Assembly (NCBI RefSeq): GCF_002042885.1
Contig: NZ_MVFY01000004.1
Location: 124,001 to 188,000 of the forward strand
Direction: 5' to 3'
DNA from: Citrobacter portucalensis
GTDB lineage: Bacteria > Pseudomonadota > Gammaproteobacteria > Enterobacterales > Enterobacteriaceae
DNA length: 64,000 nt
The number at the start of each line of letters is the position of its first letter. Positions within the stretch are counted from its first letter, which is position 1. Below the pieces are notes generated by a model. That model had not been told where the DNA came from. It saw only the letters and a list, made by a program, of their open reading frames with translations, and did not search any database. The translations under genes and the position numbers were made by a program. Shown here piece after piece: positions 1 through 8,153 of this stretch.

Positions 1-1086
1 CTGGCCTGTGAAACCGATGCGCGCTTTATCGGTTACGGCGCGATGCTGATGGAATCCTTCGTCGCAATTATGGCGCTGGTTGCCGCGTCTATCATCGAAC
101 CTGGTCTGTACTTCGCGATGAACACCCCGCCTGCGGGCCTTGGCATCACCATGCCGAACCTGCATGAAATGAGCGGCGAAAACGCACCGCTGATTATGGC
201 GCAGTTGAAAGACGTCACCGCACATGCGGCAGCGACCGTCAGCTCCTGGGGCTTCGTCATTTCGCCTGAGCAGATCCTGCAAACCGCGAAAGACATCGGT
301 GAACCGTCCGTTCTGAACCGCGCAGGTGGCGCACCGACGCTGGCTGTTGGTATCGCTCACGTGTTCCACAAAGTGCTGCCGATGGCTGATATGGGCTTCT
401 GGTACCACTTCGGTATTCTGTTCGAAGCGCTGTTCATCCTGACCGCACTGGATGCCGGTACCCGTTCTGGCCGCTTTATGCTGCAGGATTTACTGGGTAA
501 CTTCGTGCCGTTCCTGAAGAAAACCGACTCCCTGGTTGCGGGTATCATCGGTACTGCGGGCTGCGTAGGCCTGTGGGGTTACCTGCTGTATCAAGGCGTT
601 GTTGACCCGCTGGGCGGCGTTAAGAGCCTGTGGCCGCTGTTCGGTATCTCTAACCAGATGCTGGCTGCCGTGGCACTGGTTCTGGGCACCGTGGTACTGG
701 TTAAAATGCAGCGCACCAAATACATCTGGGTTACCGTTGTTCCGGCTGTATGGCTGCTTATCTGCACCACCTGGGCGCTGGGTCTGAAACTGTTCAGCAC
801 CAACCCGCAGATGGAAGGCTTCTTCTTCATGGCGAATCAGTACAAAGAGAAGATTGCTAACGGCGGCGAACTGACCGCTCAGCAGATTGCCAACATGAAC
901 CACATCGTCGTCAACAACTACACCAACGCAGGTCTGAGTATTCTGTTCCTGGTGGTGGTGTACAGCATCATTTTCTACGGGTTCCGTACCTGGCAGAAAG
1001 CCCGCGCCATCAACGGTCGCTCTGATAAAGAGACACCGTATGTGCCGGTGCCGGAAGGCGGCGTGAAGACCTCTTCACATCACTAA
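1..1086 (+). CDS. btsT: Pyruvate:proton symporter BtsT (YjiY), C-terminal part
   Basis: The reading frame is open from base 1, so the gene starts to the left of the window; 361 codons of the C-terminal half are present. The protein belongs to the CstA peptide/pyruvate transporter family, which in E. coli is about 716 residues; BtsT is a high-affinity inner-membrane pyruvate/H+ symporter induced by the BtsS/BtsR two-component system. Visible here are several long hydrophobic helices, the family-typical segment after [15 protein letters not shown], and a hydrophilic C-terminal tail ending in SSHH. A strong intrinsic terminator follows at once, then yjiX and yjiA, the same order as in E. coli. 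The identification is confident. Only the N-terminal half and the promoter are missing. Confidence 0.95.
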   Translation: MACETDARFIGYGAMLMESFVAIMALVAASIIEPGLYFAMNTPPAGLGITMPNLHEMSGENAPLIMAQLKDVTAHAAATVSSWGFVISPEQILQTAKDIGEPSVLNRAGGAPTLAVGIAHVFHKVLPMADMGFWYHFGILFEALFILTALDAGTRSGRFMLQDLLGNFVPFLKKTDSLVAGIIGTAGCVGLWGYLLYQGVVDPLGGVKSLWPLFGISNQMLAAVALVLGTVVLVKMQRTKYIWVTVVPAVWLLICTTWALGLKLFSTNPQMEGFFFMANQYKEKIANGGELTAQQIANMNHIVVNNYTNAGLSILFLVVVYSIIFYGFRTWQKARAINGRSDKETPYVPVPEGGVKTSSHH

Positions 1087-1095
1087 GATGTATTC

Positions 1096-1119
1096 AGCCC
1101 CGCTCCGGCGGGGCTTTTC
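1096..1119 (+). terminator. Intrinsic terminator after btsT
   Basis: An 8-bp GC-rich stem (AGCCCCGC / GCGGGGCT) with a TCCG loop runs straight into a T run, ten bases after the btsT stop codon. It lies upstream of yjiX, so yjiX-yjiA transcription must be partial read-through or start separately. Confidence 0.85.
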
Positions 1120-1136
1120 GCTTATCAGGATTGTTT

Positions 1137-1331
1137 ATGTTTGGTACTTTAGGGCAAGCTAAAAAATATCTCGGTCAGGCGGCGAAGATGCTGATTGGCA
1201 TTCCGGACTACGACAACTATGTCGAGCACATGAAGACCAACCATCCCGATAAGCCGTACATGACCTACGAAGAATTCTTCCGCGAGCGCCAGGAAGCCCG
1301 CTACGGTAGCGGCGGAAGCAGTTGCTGTTAG
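1137..1331 (+). CDS. yjiX: YjiX family small protein
   Basis: A 64-residue acidic/basic soluble protein of the YbdD/YjiX family (DUF466), which regularly accompanies CstA/BtsT carbon-starvation transporters; the molecular role is unknown. The core [20 protein letters not shown] is typical of the family, and the protein ends in a Cys-Cys pair (SSCC), as the E. coli protein does. The ATG at 1137 starting [10 protein letters not shown] is chosen because it matches the E. coli start; the frame also has an upstream TTG at 1131. The yjiA start follows 12 bases after the stop, so the two are almost certainly cotranscribed. The Cys-rich tail next to a metal-handling GTPase suggests a metal link, but that is inference. 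Confidence 0.92.
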   Translation: MFGTLGQAKKYLGQAAKMLIGIPDYDNYVEHMKTNHPDKPYMTYEEFFRERQEARYGSGGSSCC

Positions 1332-1343
1332 AAGGAGAAGTGA

Positions 1344-2300
1344 ATGACCCCGATTGCAGTTACCCTACTCACCGGTTTTCTTGGCGCGGGTAAAACCACC
1401 CTGCTGCGCCATATTCTCAACGAGCAGCACGGTTACAAGATTGCCGTTATCGAAAACGAATTCGGTGAAGTCTCGGTGGACGATCAGCTGATTGGCGATC
1501 GCGCCACGCAGATCAAAACCCTGACCAACGGCTGTATTTGCTGTACCCGCTCCAGTGAACTGGAAGACGCATTGTTAGACCTGCTCGACAACCTCGACAA
1601 AGGCGCCATCAATTTCGACCGTCTGGTGATCGAGTGCACCGGCATGGCCGACCCCGGCCCGATTATTCAGACCTTTTTCTCCCATGAAGTGATTTGCGAA
1701 CGCTACCTGCTGGACGGCGTAATTGCGCTGGTTGACGCGGTACATGCCGACGAGCAGATGAACCAGTTCACCATCGCCCAGTCGCAGGTAGGCTACGCAG
1801 ACCGGATCCTGCTGACCAAAACCGACGTCGCAGGTGAAAGTGAAAAACTGCGTGAGCGCCTGGCGCGCATCAACGCCCGTGCGCCGATTTACACCGTGAC
1901 GCATGGTGATATCGACCTCTCCCTGCTGTTCGATACCAACGGTTTTATGCTGGAAGAGAACGTAGTCAGCGCCAAACCGCGCTTCCACTTTATCGCCGAC
2001 AAGCAAAACGATATCTCCTCGATCGTCGTCGAGCTGGATTACCCGGTAAACATCAGCGACGTGTCGCGAGTGATGGAAAACCTGCTGCTGGAATCCGCCG
2101 AGAAGCTGCTGCGCTACAAAGGTATGCTGTGGATTGAAGGCGAGCCAAACCGCCTGCTGTTCCAGGGCGTCCAGCGCCTGTACAGCGCCGACTGGGACCG
2201 CCCGTGGGGCGACGAAACACCGCACAGCCTGCTGGTGTTTATCGGCATTAACCTGCCGGAAGACGAGATCAGAGCCGCGTTTGCGGGATTGAAGAAGTAA
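1344..2300 (+). CDS. yjiA: P-loop GTPase YjiA (COG0523/CobW family)
   Basis: A 318-residue G3E-family GTPase related to CobW and metal chaperones; the E. coli protein binds GTP and transition metals. The sequence shows a Walker A loop GxxGxGKT at residues 11-18, the family metal-binding motif CxCC at C64, C66 and C67, the ECTGMADP segment, and LTKTD as the guanine-specificity motif. The C-terminal CobW_C domain begins near residue 210. The start has a GGAG ribosome site (agaaggagaagtgATG). It follows yjiX by 12 bases. The role is probably metal delivery or metal-linked regulation of a partner; the substrate metal in vivo is not established. Confidence 0.95.
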   Translation: MTPIAVTLLTGFLGAGKTTLLRHILNEQHGYKIAVIENEFGEVSVDDQLIGDRATQIKTLTNGCICCTRSSELEDALLDLLDNLDKGAINFDRLVIECTGMADPGPIIQTFFSHEVICERYLLDGVIALVDAVHADEQMNQFTIAQSQVGYADRILLTKTDVAGESEKLRERLARINARAPIYTVTHGDIDLSLLFDTNGFMLEENVVSAKPRFHFIADKQNDISSIVVELDYPVNISDVSRVMENLLLESAEKLLRYKGMLWIEGEPNRLLFQGVQRLYSADWDRPWGDETPHSLLVFIGINLPEDEIRAAFAGLKK

Positions 2301-2310
2301 TCCCCTGCTG

Positions 2311-2394
2311 AATTGCCCGGTGGCGCTACGCTTACCGGGCCTACAAATGGCACTTTCCCGTAGGCTGGATAAGGCGCAGCCGCCATCCGGCACT
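2311..2394. repeat. REP/BIME intergenic palindromes
   Basis: Two imperfect REP-like palindromic units (gcccggtggcgctacgcttaccgggc and taggctggataaggcgcagccgccatccgg) lie between the convergent yjiA and DUF2955 genes. These are typical enterobacterial extragenic palindromes that stabilise or terminate transcripts. Confidence 0.8.
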
Positions 2395-2403
2395 TGCCCC
2401 CAC

Positions 2404-3468
2404 TCATTCGGTAATCACAAACCGCGTCGCGGCAAAGCAGTTCAAAACCCGGTGCACCAGAAATACCATGGTGAGCGTTACCACCAGCGCGACGGTGACG
2501 GAGGTGATACGGTACAGATCGCTGAATACCAGGTCCTGATCCGGGTGCAGGTTCTGGCCAAACATAATGCCGATGGTAGTGATACTGGCAAACCCCACGC
2601 CTGCCCCGACTTTTTCCATTACGTGCAGGCGGGCACTGAACGCCAGCCCGAGGCCAATCAGCGGCATCATCAGCAGCATATGGTTGCTGAAATCATAGAT
2701 AAGCAGTTGCACCAGCAGAATATACAGGCAGGCCAGCACCACGCCGACCACGCGCCAAATCGAGCTGATCACCGCGCCACGGTAGTGCATCGGAAACAGG
2801 ATCAAAATGCCGGCCATCAGCGCCGACAGCGAATCACTCAAATCGCAGATCTGGAAGACCACAAAAATCATCGTCGCCACCGTGCCGGAAAGCAGCGATT
2901 CATGGCGCACCCGGGCGGCATCTTTCTCAATGCGCGGCGGTGGCTGGCGGGGTTCCACGTCCGGGATCAGATAATGCAGCAGCGCGCTCAGCGCCACCGC
3001 CATGACGCAGGCTTCCATATTGGAGAACATCAGCGTATGCCAGTTGGTGGTGGGATAGCTCATAAAGTTGAGCATCGTGCTCTGGCACACCACGCCCATC
3101 GAACCGAGCAGAAACAGCGGGCCTTTGCTCATAAAACGAAAGCGCATCACATACAGGCCGAACACTACCAGTGTCATAACCAGCGGCCACTGTGAAAGAT
3201 AGCCGACAATCAGCACCATTTCGACACAGTTCACCGCCGCGCTGAACACGAACTGTGTTGCCACATGGCGGTTGAACACCGGCACCAGCGACAGTAGCAT
3301 CAGCGGATAAACCACAAAAAATACGCCGTACTGCACGTTGTAGAAGGTCGAGATACTCAGCGCGATTGTCCCGGCAACGGAGATACGCAGGGTCTGGCGA
3401 AAATCATTGGCGGTGTAGACAATGTTCCCGTGCGGCGTAAAGACGTGGGCCAGCGTGTTAATAGACAT
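2404..3468 (-). CDS. DUF2955 family inner-membrane efflux component
   Basis: A 354-residue polytopic membrane protein of the DUF2955 family, related to the FUSC/aromatic-acid exporter group. It shows about ten hydrophobic helices in two blocks split by a charged loop near residues 165-190 (PRQPPPRIEKDAARVRHE), the usual duplicated layout. The start is the ATG at 3468 (MSINTLAHV); the frame is open 13 codons further upstream but that would overlap the HlyD gene more deeply. It overlaps the HlyD-type gene by 11 bases, so the two are translationally coupled. DUF2955 proteins usually occur beside HlyD/EmrA-like adaptors and are thought to form small-molecule efflux pumps; the substrate is unknown. 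It belongs to the MarR-HlyD-DUF2955 operon. Confidence 0.85.
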   Translation of the reverse strand: MSINTLAHVFTPHGNIVYTANDFRQTLRISVAGTIALSISTFYNVQYGVFFVVYPLMLLSLVPVFNRHVATQFVFSAAVNCVEMVLIVGYLSQWPLVMTLVVFGLYVMRFRFMSKGPLFLLGSMGVVCQSTMLNFMSYPTTNWHTLMFSNMEACVMAVALSALLHYLIPDVEPRQPPPRIEKDAARVRHESLLSGTVATMIFVVFQICDLSDSLSALMAGILILFPMHYRGAVISSIWRVVGVVLACLYILLVQLLIYDFSNHMLLMMPLIGLGLAFSARLHVMEKVGAGVGFASITTIGIMFGQNLHPDQDLVFSDLYRITSVTVALVVTLTMVFLVHRVLNCFAATRFVITE

Positions 3469-4525
3469 AGTGCAGCCAGCTGACGAGGTGGATCTGTGCC
3501 CCGGCAAAGGTGCGGGCGAACACGCCCTCGCTGTTATACAGCTGTACCGTGGCGCGCGCCCCGGTCGGTAACGGCGTGTCGAGCGGTTCGTTCAGCGCGA
3601 CGTGAATGCGCATACGCTGGGCATCGCGCACCCAGCGGGTGGACTGTTCCGGCTGCGACAGCTGGCCGTTAACCTGCTCCTGACCCGCCAGAATACCGGC
3701 ATCGCTGCTGGTGACGCGGGCAGAGAAAACCTTGCCCGGCAAGGCATCGAACACCACGGCGGCATCGGTATTCACGCGAGTGTGGCGCAGACTTTTCTCG
3801 CGAAAGTCGGCCACGATATCGGTCTGATGGCTGACCAGCGCCAGCAGCGGCGTGGCCGCGGTGGCGTACAGCCCTGGGCTAAGCTGGAGATTACTCACCG
3901 TACCGTCGGTCTGGGCATATACTTTGCTCCAGCCGAGGTTCAGCTGCGCCTCTTCCAGCGTGTTACGGTATTTTTGCAGCGTTACGTTACGTTTGTCATC
4001 GCGCTCGCCGCGCTGGATAAGCAGGTTCTGAATACTGGCATTCAGCGCCGCCACCGACTGCTCGCTGGTTTGCCAGGCAGTACGCACCTTGTCGAGATCG
4101 GATTGCGACACATTCTGCATGGCGCTCAGGCGCTGATAGCGGTCTAAGGTGGTCTTATCGTTGCGGGCGTTGAATTGCGCGGTGCGCAGGTTGGCGCGGG
4201 CAGAGACGATCTGCGCATCCAGCTGTTGGTTACTCAGCTTCGCCTGCTCAAGGGCAATTTGCGCAGCCTCGACCTTATTGATAAATGGCGTCGGATCCAG
4301 TTCGTACAGCAAATCGCCCTTCTTCACCTGGCTATTATTGTGTACATGCACCTGCGAGACGTAGCCGGAAACGCGTGAGGAAACAGGCGTTACCACGCGC
4401 ATCACCGTGGAGTCCGGCGTCAGCGGGATCCAGATATCGGCAACGATAAACCAGGCGAATATTACCAGGAAAGCGGCAATACTCACCCTTACCCAACGGG
4501 CAAATTTTTGTTCTGGGGTCATCAT
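3458..4525 (-). CDS. HlyD/EmrA-type membrane fusion protein
   Basis: A 355-residue periplasmic adaptor of the HlyD_D23/EmrA family. It has a single N-terminal anchor (about residues 13-32), a lipoyl/barrel-sandwich half (VSGYVSQVHVHNNSQVKKGDLLYELD, about 50-78), a long Ala/Gln-rich coiled-coil hairpin (about 85-195), and a return lipoyl and beta-barrel part containing TDGTVSNLQLSPG. Such proteins link an inner-membrane transporter to the outer membrane. It starts seven codon-free bases after the MarR gene and overlaps the DUF2955 gene, so it works with that protein. No outer-membrane channel is encoded in the operon; TolC is the likely partner (inference). Confidence 0.9.
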   Translation of the reverse strand: MMTPEQKFARWVRVSIAAFLVIFAWFIVADIWIPLTPDSTVMRVVTPVSSRVSGYVSQVHVHNNSQVKKGDLLYELDPTPFINKVEAAQIALEQAKLSNQQLDAQIVSARANLRTAQFNARNDKTTLDRYQRLSAMQNVSQSDLDKVRTAWQTSEQSVAALNASIQNLLIQRGERDDKRNVTLQKYRNTLEEAQLNLGWSKVYAQTDGTVSNLQLSPGLYATAATPLLALVSHQTDIVADFREKSLRHTRVNTDAAVVFDALPGKVFSARVTSSDAGILAGQEQVNGQLSQPEQSTRWVRDAQRMRIHVALNEPLDTPLPTGARATVQLYNSEGVFARTFAGAQIHLVSWLHYVY

Positions 4526-4531
4526 ATTTTT

Positions 4532-4996
4532 TTAGTGTTGATTGTCTTCTTCGCGGATTGTCCGCAAATTGCAGGCGAGTTGATTTAACGTCGTGCTAAA
4601 GGCGGCAAGCTCTGCTTCAGGAATGGTACAGGTGACGCGATGTTGGTATGTCTCAATCACCCGGTTGAGTTCATCCAGCCTTGCGCGGCCTTGCGCGGTC
4701 AGCGCCAGCAGGCGGATGCGTTTGTCATAGGGCGATGTGGAGCGCAGCAGATAGCCCTGCTTTTCCAGCTGCGAGAGGGTGCGCATCAGCGGCGGCAGTT
4801 CGATGCCCTGCATTTGTGCCAGTTCACTGACTGAGACGTTGTCTCCCAGTTGATACAGTTGCATCAGTACCGTCCAGCTGGACTGCGTCAGGCCAGTATC
4901 GGTGATGGCAGCATCAATAATGGCCCGCCACTGGCGCACCACCATTGCCATGCGCATCCCCATCGGACGGCGGGCAAACAGTTCATCTTCAGTCAT
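4532..4996 (-). CDS. MarR family transcriptional regulator of the efflux operon
   Basis: A 154-residue winged-helix repressor of the MarR/SlyA type. The DNA-binding core runs from about residue 30 to 125, with LTQSSWTVLMQLYQLGDNVSVSELA, the recognition helix around LPPLMRTLSQLEKQGYL, and the wing STSPYDKRIRLLALTAQG. It is the first gene of a three-gene operon with the HlyD and DUF2955 proteins, six bases from the next start, as is usual for drug- or phenolic-responsive efflux operons. A perfect inverted repeat 33-52 bases upstream of its start is a likely operator, so the protein probably represses its own operon until an inducing small molecule binds. The ligand is unknown. Confidence 0.9.
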   Translation of the reverse strand: MTEDELFARRPMGMRMAMVVRQWRAIIDAAITDTGLTQSSWTVLMQLYQLGDNVSVSELAQMQGIELPPLMRTLSQLEKQGYLLRSTSPYDKRIRLLALTAQGRARLDELNRVIETYQHRVTCTIPEAELAAFSTTLNQLACNLRTIREEDNQH

Positions 4997-5028
4997 CTTA
5001 CTTTCCTCTCATCGCTGAAGAGAAAATA

Positions 5029-5048
5029 ATACTTATCAGGATAAGTAT
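5029..5048. promoter_or_regulatory. Candidate MarR-family operator
   Basis: A perfect inverted repeat, ATACTTATC-AG-GATAAGTAT, with 9-bp arms and a 2-bp centre. It lies 33 bases upstream of the MarR start codon, in the promoter region. Size and symmetry fit a dimeric MarR repressor. The assignment is inference. Confidence 0.6.
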
Positions 5049-5142
5049 CAAGAAACGGACTAACCAGAAGCATGAATTGATAAATATCGTGAATATAAAA
5101 GAGGAGGGGCGATAATCCCCAGCCTCTGTCGATGAAAGAAAA

Positions 5143-5307
5143 TCACTCCACCTGATCGCGTCGCAGCCCGACGTCCCGCAACCGCTCATCACTCATCTGT
5201 TGCAATACGCGCCGCGTTTGCGCTCGCAGCCGCCACGCCTTGTATGCCCGCCAGATCAGTACAAACCCAATAAACGGCTGTTTTGCTTTATTCTCGTGAA
5301 ATTCCAT
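5143..5307 (-). CDS. yjiS: DUF1127 small basic protein YjiS
   Basis: A 54-residue Arg-rich protein with a C-terminal DUF1127 (YjiS-like) domain, seen in LQQMSDERLRDVGLRRDQVE. DUF1127 proteins are small regulators, in some bacteria RNA-binding or phosphate-linked; the function of YjiS itself is unsettled. The start is the ATG at 5307 (MEFHENKAKQ), preceded by a strong GGAGGCAAGG site; the open frame extends 17 more codons upstream without support. It lies back-to-back with yjiR as in E. coli, where yjiS borders the restriction cluster. Confidence 0.9.
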   Translation of the reverse strand: MEFHENKAKQPFIGFVLIWRAYKAWRLRAQTRRVLQQMSDERLRDVGLRRDQVE

Positions 5308-5484
5308 ACCTTGCCTCCCCGCCTTGCCAGAGGCTTTATCTTCACGGATCTGGCCCAAAACAATACAGACTCAAAAAGTACTTTTATTTAACATACAGAT
5401 TGGTTAAAAAGAGTTCTGCATCGCTTTTTTCACGCCAATCTGTACTGATTTTTTAATCTGTATGGTACCCATGAGGGATACAGC

Positions 5485-6897
5485 ATGACGCGTTACCAAC
5501 ATCTGGCCAATCTGCTGGCCGAACGCATTGAGCAGGGGCTGTATCGCCATGGCGAAAAACTGCCCTCGGTACGCAGCCTGAGCCAGGAGCATGGGGTCAG
5601 CATCAGCACCGTCCAGCAGGCGTATCAGACGCTGGAACAGCGCCAGCTGATCACGCCCCAGCCACGTTCCGGTTATTTTGTCGCGCCACAAAAAGCGCAG
5701 CCACCCGTGCCACCGATGTCGCGTCCGGTACAGCGTCCGGTCGAAATAACCCAGTGGGATCAGGTGCTGGATATGCTAAAGGGCAACGCGGACAAATCGA
5801 TAATCCCGTTTAGCAGCGGCGTGCCCGATATTAATCAACCGAGCCTGAAGCCGCTGTGGCGCGAGCTCAGCCGCGTGGCACAACATAATCTGCGCGCGAT
5901 ACTGGGCTACGATGAAATCTCCGGATGCCGTGAACTGCGTCAGCAGATTGCGCGGCTGATGCTGGACGGCGGTTCGGTGGTCAATGCAGACGATATTGTG
6001 ATCACCAGCGGCAGTCAGAGTGGAATGTCGCTGGCGCTGCTGACGGTCTGCCAGCCCGGAGATATTGTCGCCGTTGAATCACCGGCCTACTACGGCACGA
6101 TGCAGCTACTGCGCGGCTTAGGGATCAAGGTGATTGAGATCCCAACCGATCCGGATACCGGGATCAGTGTTGAAGCGCTGGAGCTGGCGCTGGATCAGTG
6201 GCCGATCAAAGGTGTGCTGCTGGTTCCCAACTGCAACAACCCTCTCGGATTCATTATGCCGGATGCGCGTAAGCGGGCAGTGCTCGCCCTCGCCCAGCGC
6301 CACGACATCGTTATTTTTGAAGACGATGTGTATGGCGAACTGGCAACGGAGTACCCACGCCCGCGCACGATCCACTCCTGGGACAGCGACGGTCGGGTAA
6401 TACTCTGCAGTTCGTTTACCAAATCCGTCGCCCCCGGACTGCGAGTGGGTTGGGTGGTGCCCGGTCGCTATTACAACAAGCTGCTGCACATGAAGTACGC
6501 CGTCATCGGCACTAACGTTCCCGCTACGCAACTGGCGGCGGCGACCTTTGTGCGCGAAGGTCATTATCATCGGCATATCCGGCGTATGCGCCAGATTTAT
6601 CAGCGCAATATGGAGATCTACACCTGCTGGGTACGGGAATACTTCCCCTGCGGGATCTGCGTCACCCGACCGAAAGGCGGCTTTATGCTGTGGGTCGAGC
6701 TGCCGCTCCAGGTCGATATGGTCTGTGTCGCTAAGCAGCTCTGTCGCCTCAAAATCCAGGTTGCACCGGGTTCTCTGTTCTCCGCATCGGGGAAGTATCG
6801 CAACTGTGTGCGCATCAACTGCGCATTGCCGCCAAACGACAAGCATCGGGAAGTAATGCAGAAGCTCGGAGAGGCGGTAAAAACGGCAATAGAGTAG
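5485..6897 (+). CDS. yjiR: MocR/PdxR-type regulator YjiR
   Basis: A 470-residue fusion of a GntR winged helix (about residues 1-70; QEHGVSISTVQQAYQTLEQRQLI) and a fold-type I aminotransferase domain (about 100-465), the MocR architecture. The PLP-binding lysine is K313 in SSFTKSVAPGLRVG, the Asn-Pro turn is NCNNPLG, and the Asp-Tyr motif is FEDDVYG, so cofactor binding looks intact. MocR proteins sense PLP or amino compounds and regulate vitamin B6, GABA or taurine genes; the target of YjiR is unknown. The divergent gene is yjiS. Two AT-rich blocks with repeated CTGT-type boxes (tacagattgg, tctgtactga, tctgtatggt; 5394-5467) lie just upstream and may be autoregulatory sites. Confidence 0.93.
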   Translation: MTRYQHLANLLAERIEQGLYRHGEKLPSVRSLSQEHGVSISTVQQAYQTLEQRQLITPQPRSGYFVAPQKAQPPVPPMSRPVQRPVEITQWDQVLDMLKGNADKSIIPFSSGVPDINQPSLKPLWRELSRVAQHNLRAILGYDEISGCRELRQQIARLMLDGGSVVNADDIVITSGSQSGMSLALLTVCQPGDIVAVESPAYYGTMQLLRGLGIKVIEIPTDPDTGISVEALELALDQWPIKGVLLVPNCNNPLGFIMPDARKRAVLALAQRHDIVIFEDDVYGELATEYPRPRTIHSWDSDGRVILCSSFTKSVAPGLRVGWVVPGRYYNKLLHMKYAVIGTNVPATQLAAATFVREGHYHRHIRRMRQIYQRNMEIYTCWVREYFPCGICVTRPKGGFMLWVELPLQVDMVCVAKQLCRLKIQVAPGSLFSASGKYRNCVRINCALPPNDKHREVMQKLGEAVKTAIE

Positions 6898-6903
6898 ATC
6901 GAG

Positions 6904-6924
6904 CTGCCCGGCGCTTCCGGGCAG
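6904..6924. terminator. Terminator-like hairpin between yjiR and rpn
   Basis: CTGCCCGG-cgctt-CCGGGCAG forms an 8-bp stem between the convergent yjiR and rpn genes. No clear T run follows on either strand, so it is a weak or bidirectional terminator. Confidence 0.5.
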
Positions 6925-6948
6925 GCAATTAGGCAGTTTAAGCTATAT

Positions 6949-7194
6949 CTAATGGCTTAAACCCTGAATATCTTCAGCGGAAAGTCGGGTGATTTTTTGT
7001 ACCGTGCTGATATCGATGCCATCTGCCAGCATGGTGCGGGCAATACGCAGTGCCTCATCACGTCGCCCCTTTATCAGTCCTTCCTGTTTGCCTTCCTGTT
7101 TGCCTTCTTTTTTGCCTTCTTGTTTACCTTCCAGCTTGCCTTCAAGCCATCCTTTTTGAAATCCTGCCTCATGTAATCTGTCCGCGATCGTCAT
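6949..7194 (-). CDS. Probable intragenic antitoxin RpnS (C-terminal domain of rpn)
   Basis: Inside rpn, in the same frame, codon 244 is an ATG (7194) preceded by a consensus ribosome site AAGGAG at 7206-7201 with a 6-base spacer. Translation from it would give an 81-residue protein made of the Gly-Lys-Gln-Glu repeat tract and the C-terminal helical domain. E. coli Rpn proteins are known to be toxic antiphage nucleases held in check by small proteins (RpnS) expressed from within the same genes, so this site fits that scheme. The site and frame are seen directly; expression and antitoxin activity are inference. No internal promoter is claimed. Confidence 0.55.
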   Translation of the reverse strand: MTIADRLHEAGFQKGWLEGKLEGKQEGKKEGKQEGKQEGLIKGRRDEALRIARTMLADGIDISTVQKITRLSAEDIQGLSH

Positions 7195-7923
7195 CAAATG
7201 CTCCTTGTGCTGCGGTGAACGTTCGGCAACCCCGCGAATAAACTCACTGAATCGAGGTGCATCGCCAGTTCGTACAATATAATTAAACAGCGTCTTTATC
7301 TGAGTGTCATTAGTCAGTCCGGTAAGTAGCAGGGAAACAATTTGCTCGACCAACCCCATAAGATCGCGTTGACGGATATGTTTTTGGATTAACTCCAGCA
7401 GCGCCATACGTCGATGCTGCACAATTTCGTCATCCGGAATAACCGTAATATCCACCAGCGGAAACGCCGCAGCATACAGCTGACGAGCCAGCTTCGGGTT
7501 GGCAAACTCATCCAGCCAACACAGCGAATAAGGATACGGGCTTTTAGCGCCGTGATAAAACAGCATCGGCACCACCAGCGGCAACTGCTGATGCCCGGCA
7601 TCTAAATGTTTCTGCATGGCCGCTACCGCATAGCGCATCAGTCTGAATGCCATATGCGCATCCGGTGTGCTTTGGTGTTCAATCACCACATAAATATATC
7701 CATCCCCATCCGTCGTTTTCACCGACCACAGCACATCGGAATAGTACGCACGTAAATTCTCTTCGATAAAACTGTCTGACTCGAGTTTAAGCGTCTGAAG
7801 ATCGCAAAGCTCGCGCAGCGAAGCGGGAAGATGTATTTGCAGAAAATCCCGTGCAGTCTCAGGGTGACGTAAAAATGTTTTAAAAACCGCGTCATGCGGT
7901 GTTGAAGCGGAAGCTTTGTTCAT
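6949..7923 (-). CDS. Rpn family recombination-promoting nuclease
   Basis: A 324-residue member of the Rpn (YhgA-like, formerly transposase_31) family: PD-(D/E)XK-like nucleases that raise RecA-independent recombination when overproduced. The N-terminal start [21 protein letters not shown], the [21 protein letters not shown] catalytic region (E and Q of the ExQ motif) and the PYPYS segment are typical. The C-terminus contains a low-complexity Gly-Lys-Gln-Glu tract encoded by 12-bp tandem repeats, then a small helical domain. It occupies the position of rpnD (yjiPQ) beside yjiR and mdtM in E. coli, where that gene is damaged; here the frame is intact. A strong internal ribosome site suggests a second product (see 6949-7194). 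Confidence 0.92.
   Translation of the reverse strand: MNKASASTPHDAVFKTFLRHPETARDFLQIHLPASLRELCDLQTLKLESDSFIEENLRAYYSDVLWSVKTTDGDGYIYVVIEHQSTPDAHMAFRLMRYAVAAMQKHLDAGHQQLPLVVPMLFYHGAKSPYPYSLCWLDEFANPKLARQLYAAAFPLVDITVIPDDEIVQHRRMALLELIQKHIRQRDLMGLVEQIVSLLLTGLTNDTQIKTLFNYIVRTGDAPRFSEFIRGVAERSPQHKEHLMTIADRLHEAGFQKGWLEGKLEGKQEGKKEGKQEGKQEGLIKGRRDEALRIARTMLADGIDISTVQKITRLSAEDIQGLSH
7080..7143 (-). repeat. 12-bp tandem repeat inside rpn
   Basis: About five degenerate copies of a 12-bp unit (GGCAAACAGGAA and variants on the coding strand) encode repeated [12 protein letters not shown] blocks. Because the unit is a multiple of three, copy-number change would alter protein length without breaking the frame. 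Confidence 0.8.
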
Positions 7924-8153
7924 GGCGATCCTTCACCTGAAAATAAGATGCCATGACTGTAGCGCCGGAAAACCACATCCTCACCTGCAACTTTCTCTCT
8001 TTGCGAGGCGATTTCCGGGATAACAACGCCCTTATGTAACGTCTGCATTTGTCTGGAACACGTCACGCAGAATCGCCATCTCAATGCGCATTCCCACTTT
8101 TTCACCACTCGGCCTGTGCTATAACAAATCATCACTTTCAGGGAGGACACGAT

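Noticed and set aside
2320-3195. Long plus-strand frame (291 codons) across the DUF2955 gene
   Set aside because: It is the antisense shadow of a well-supported membrane protein gene; its translation is rich in His/Gln/Arg with no fold-like pattern.
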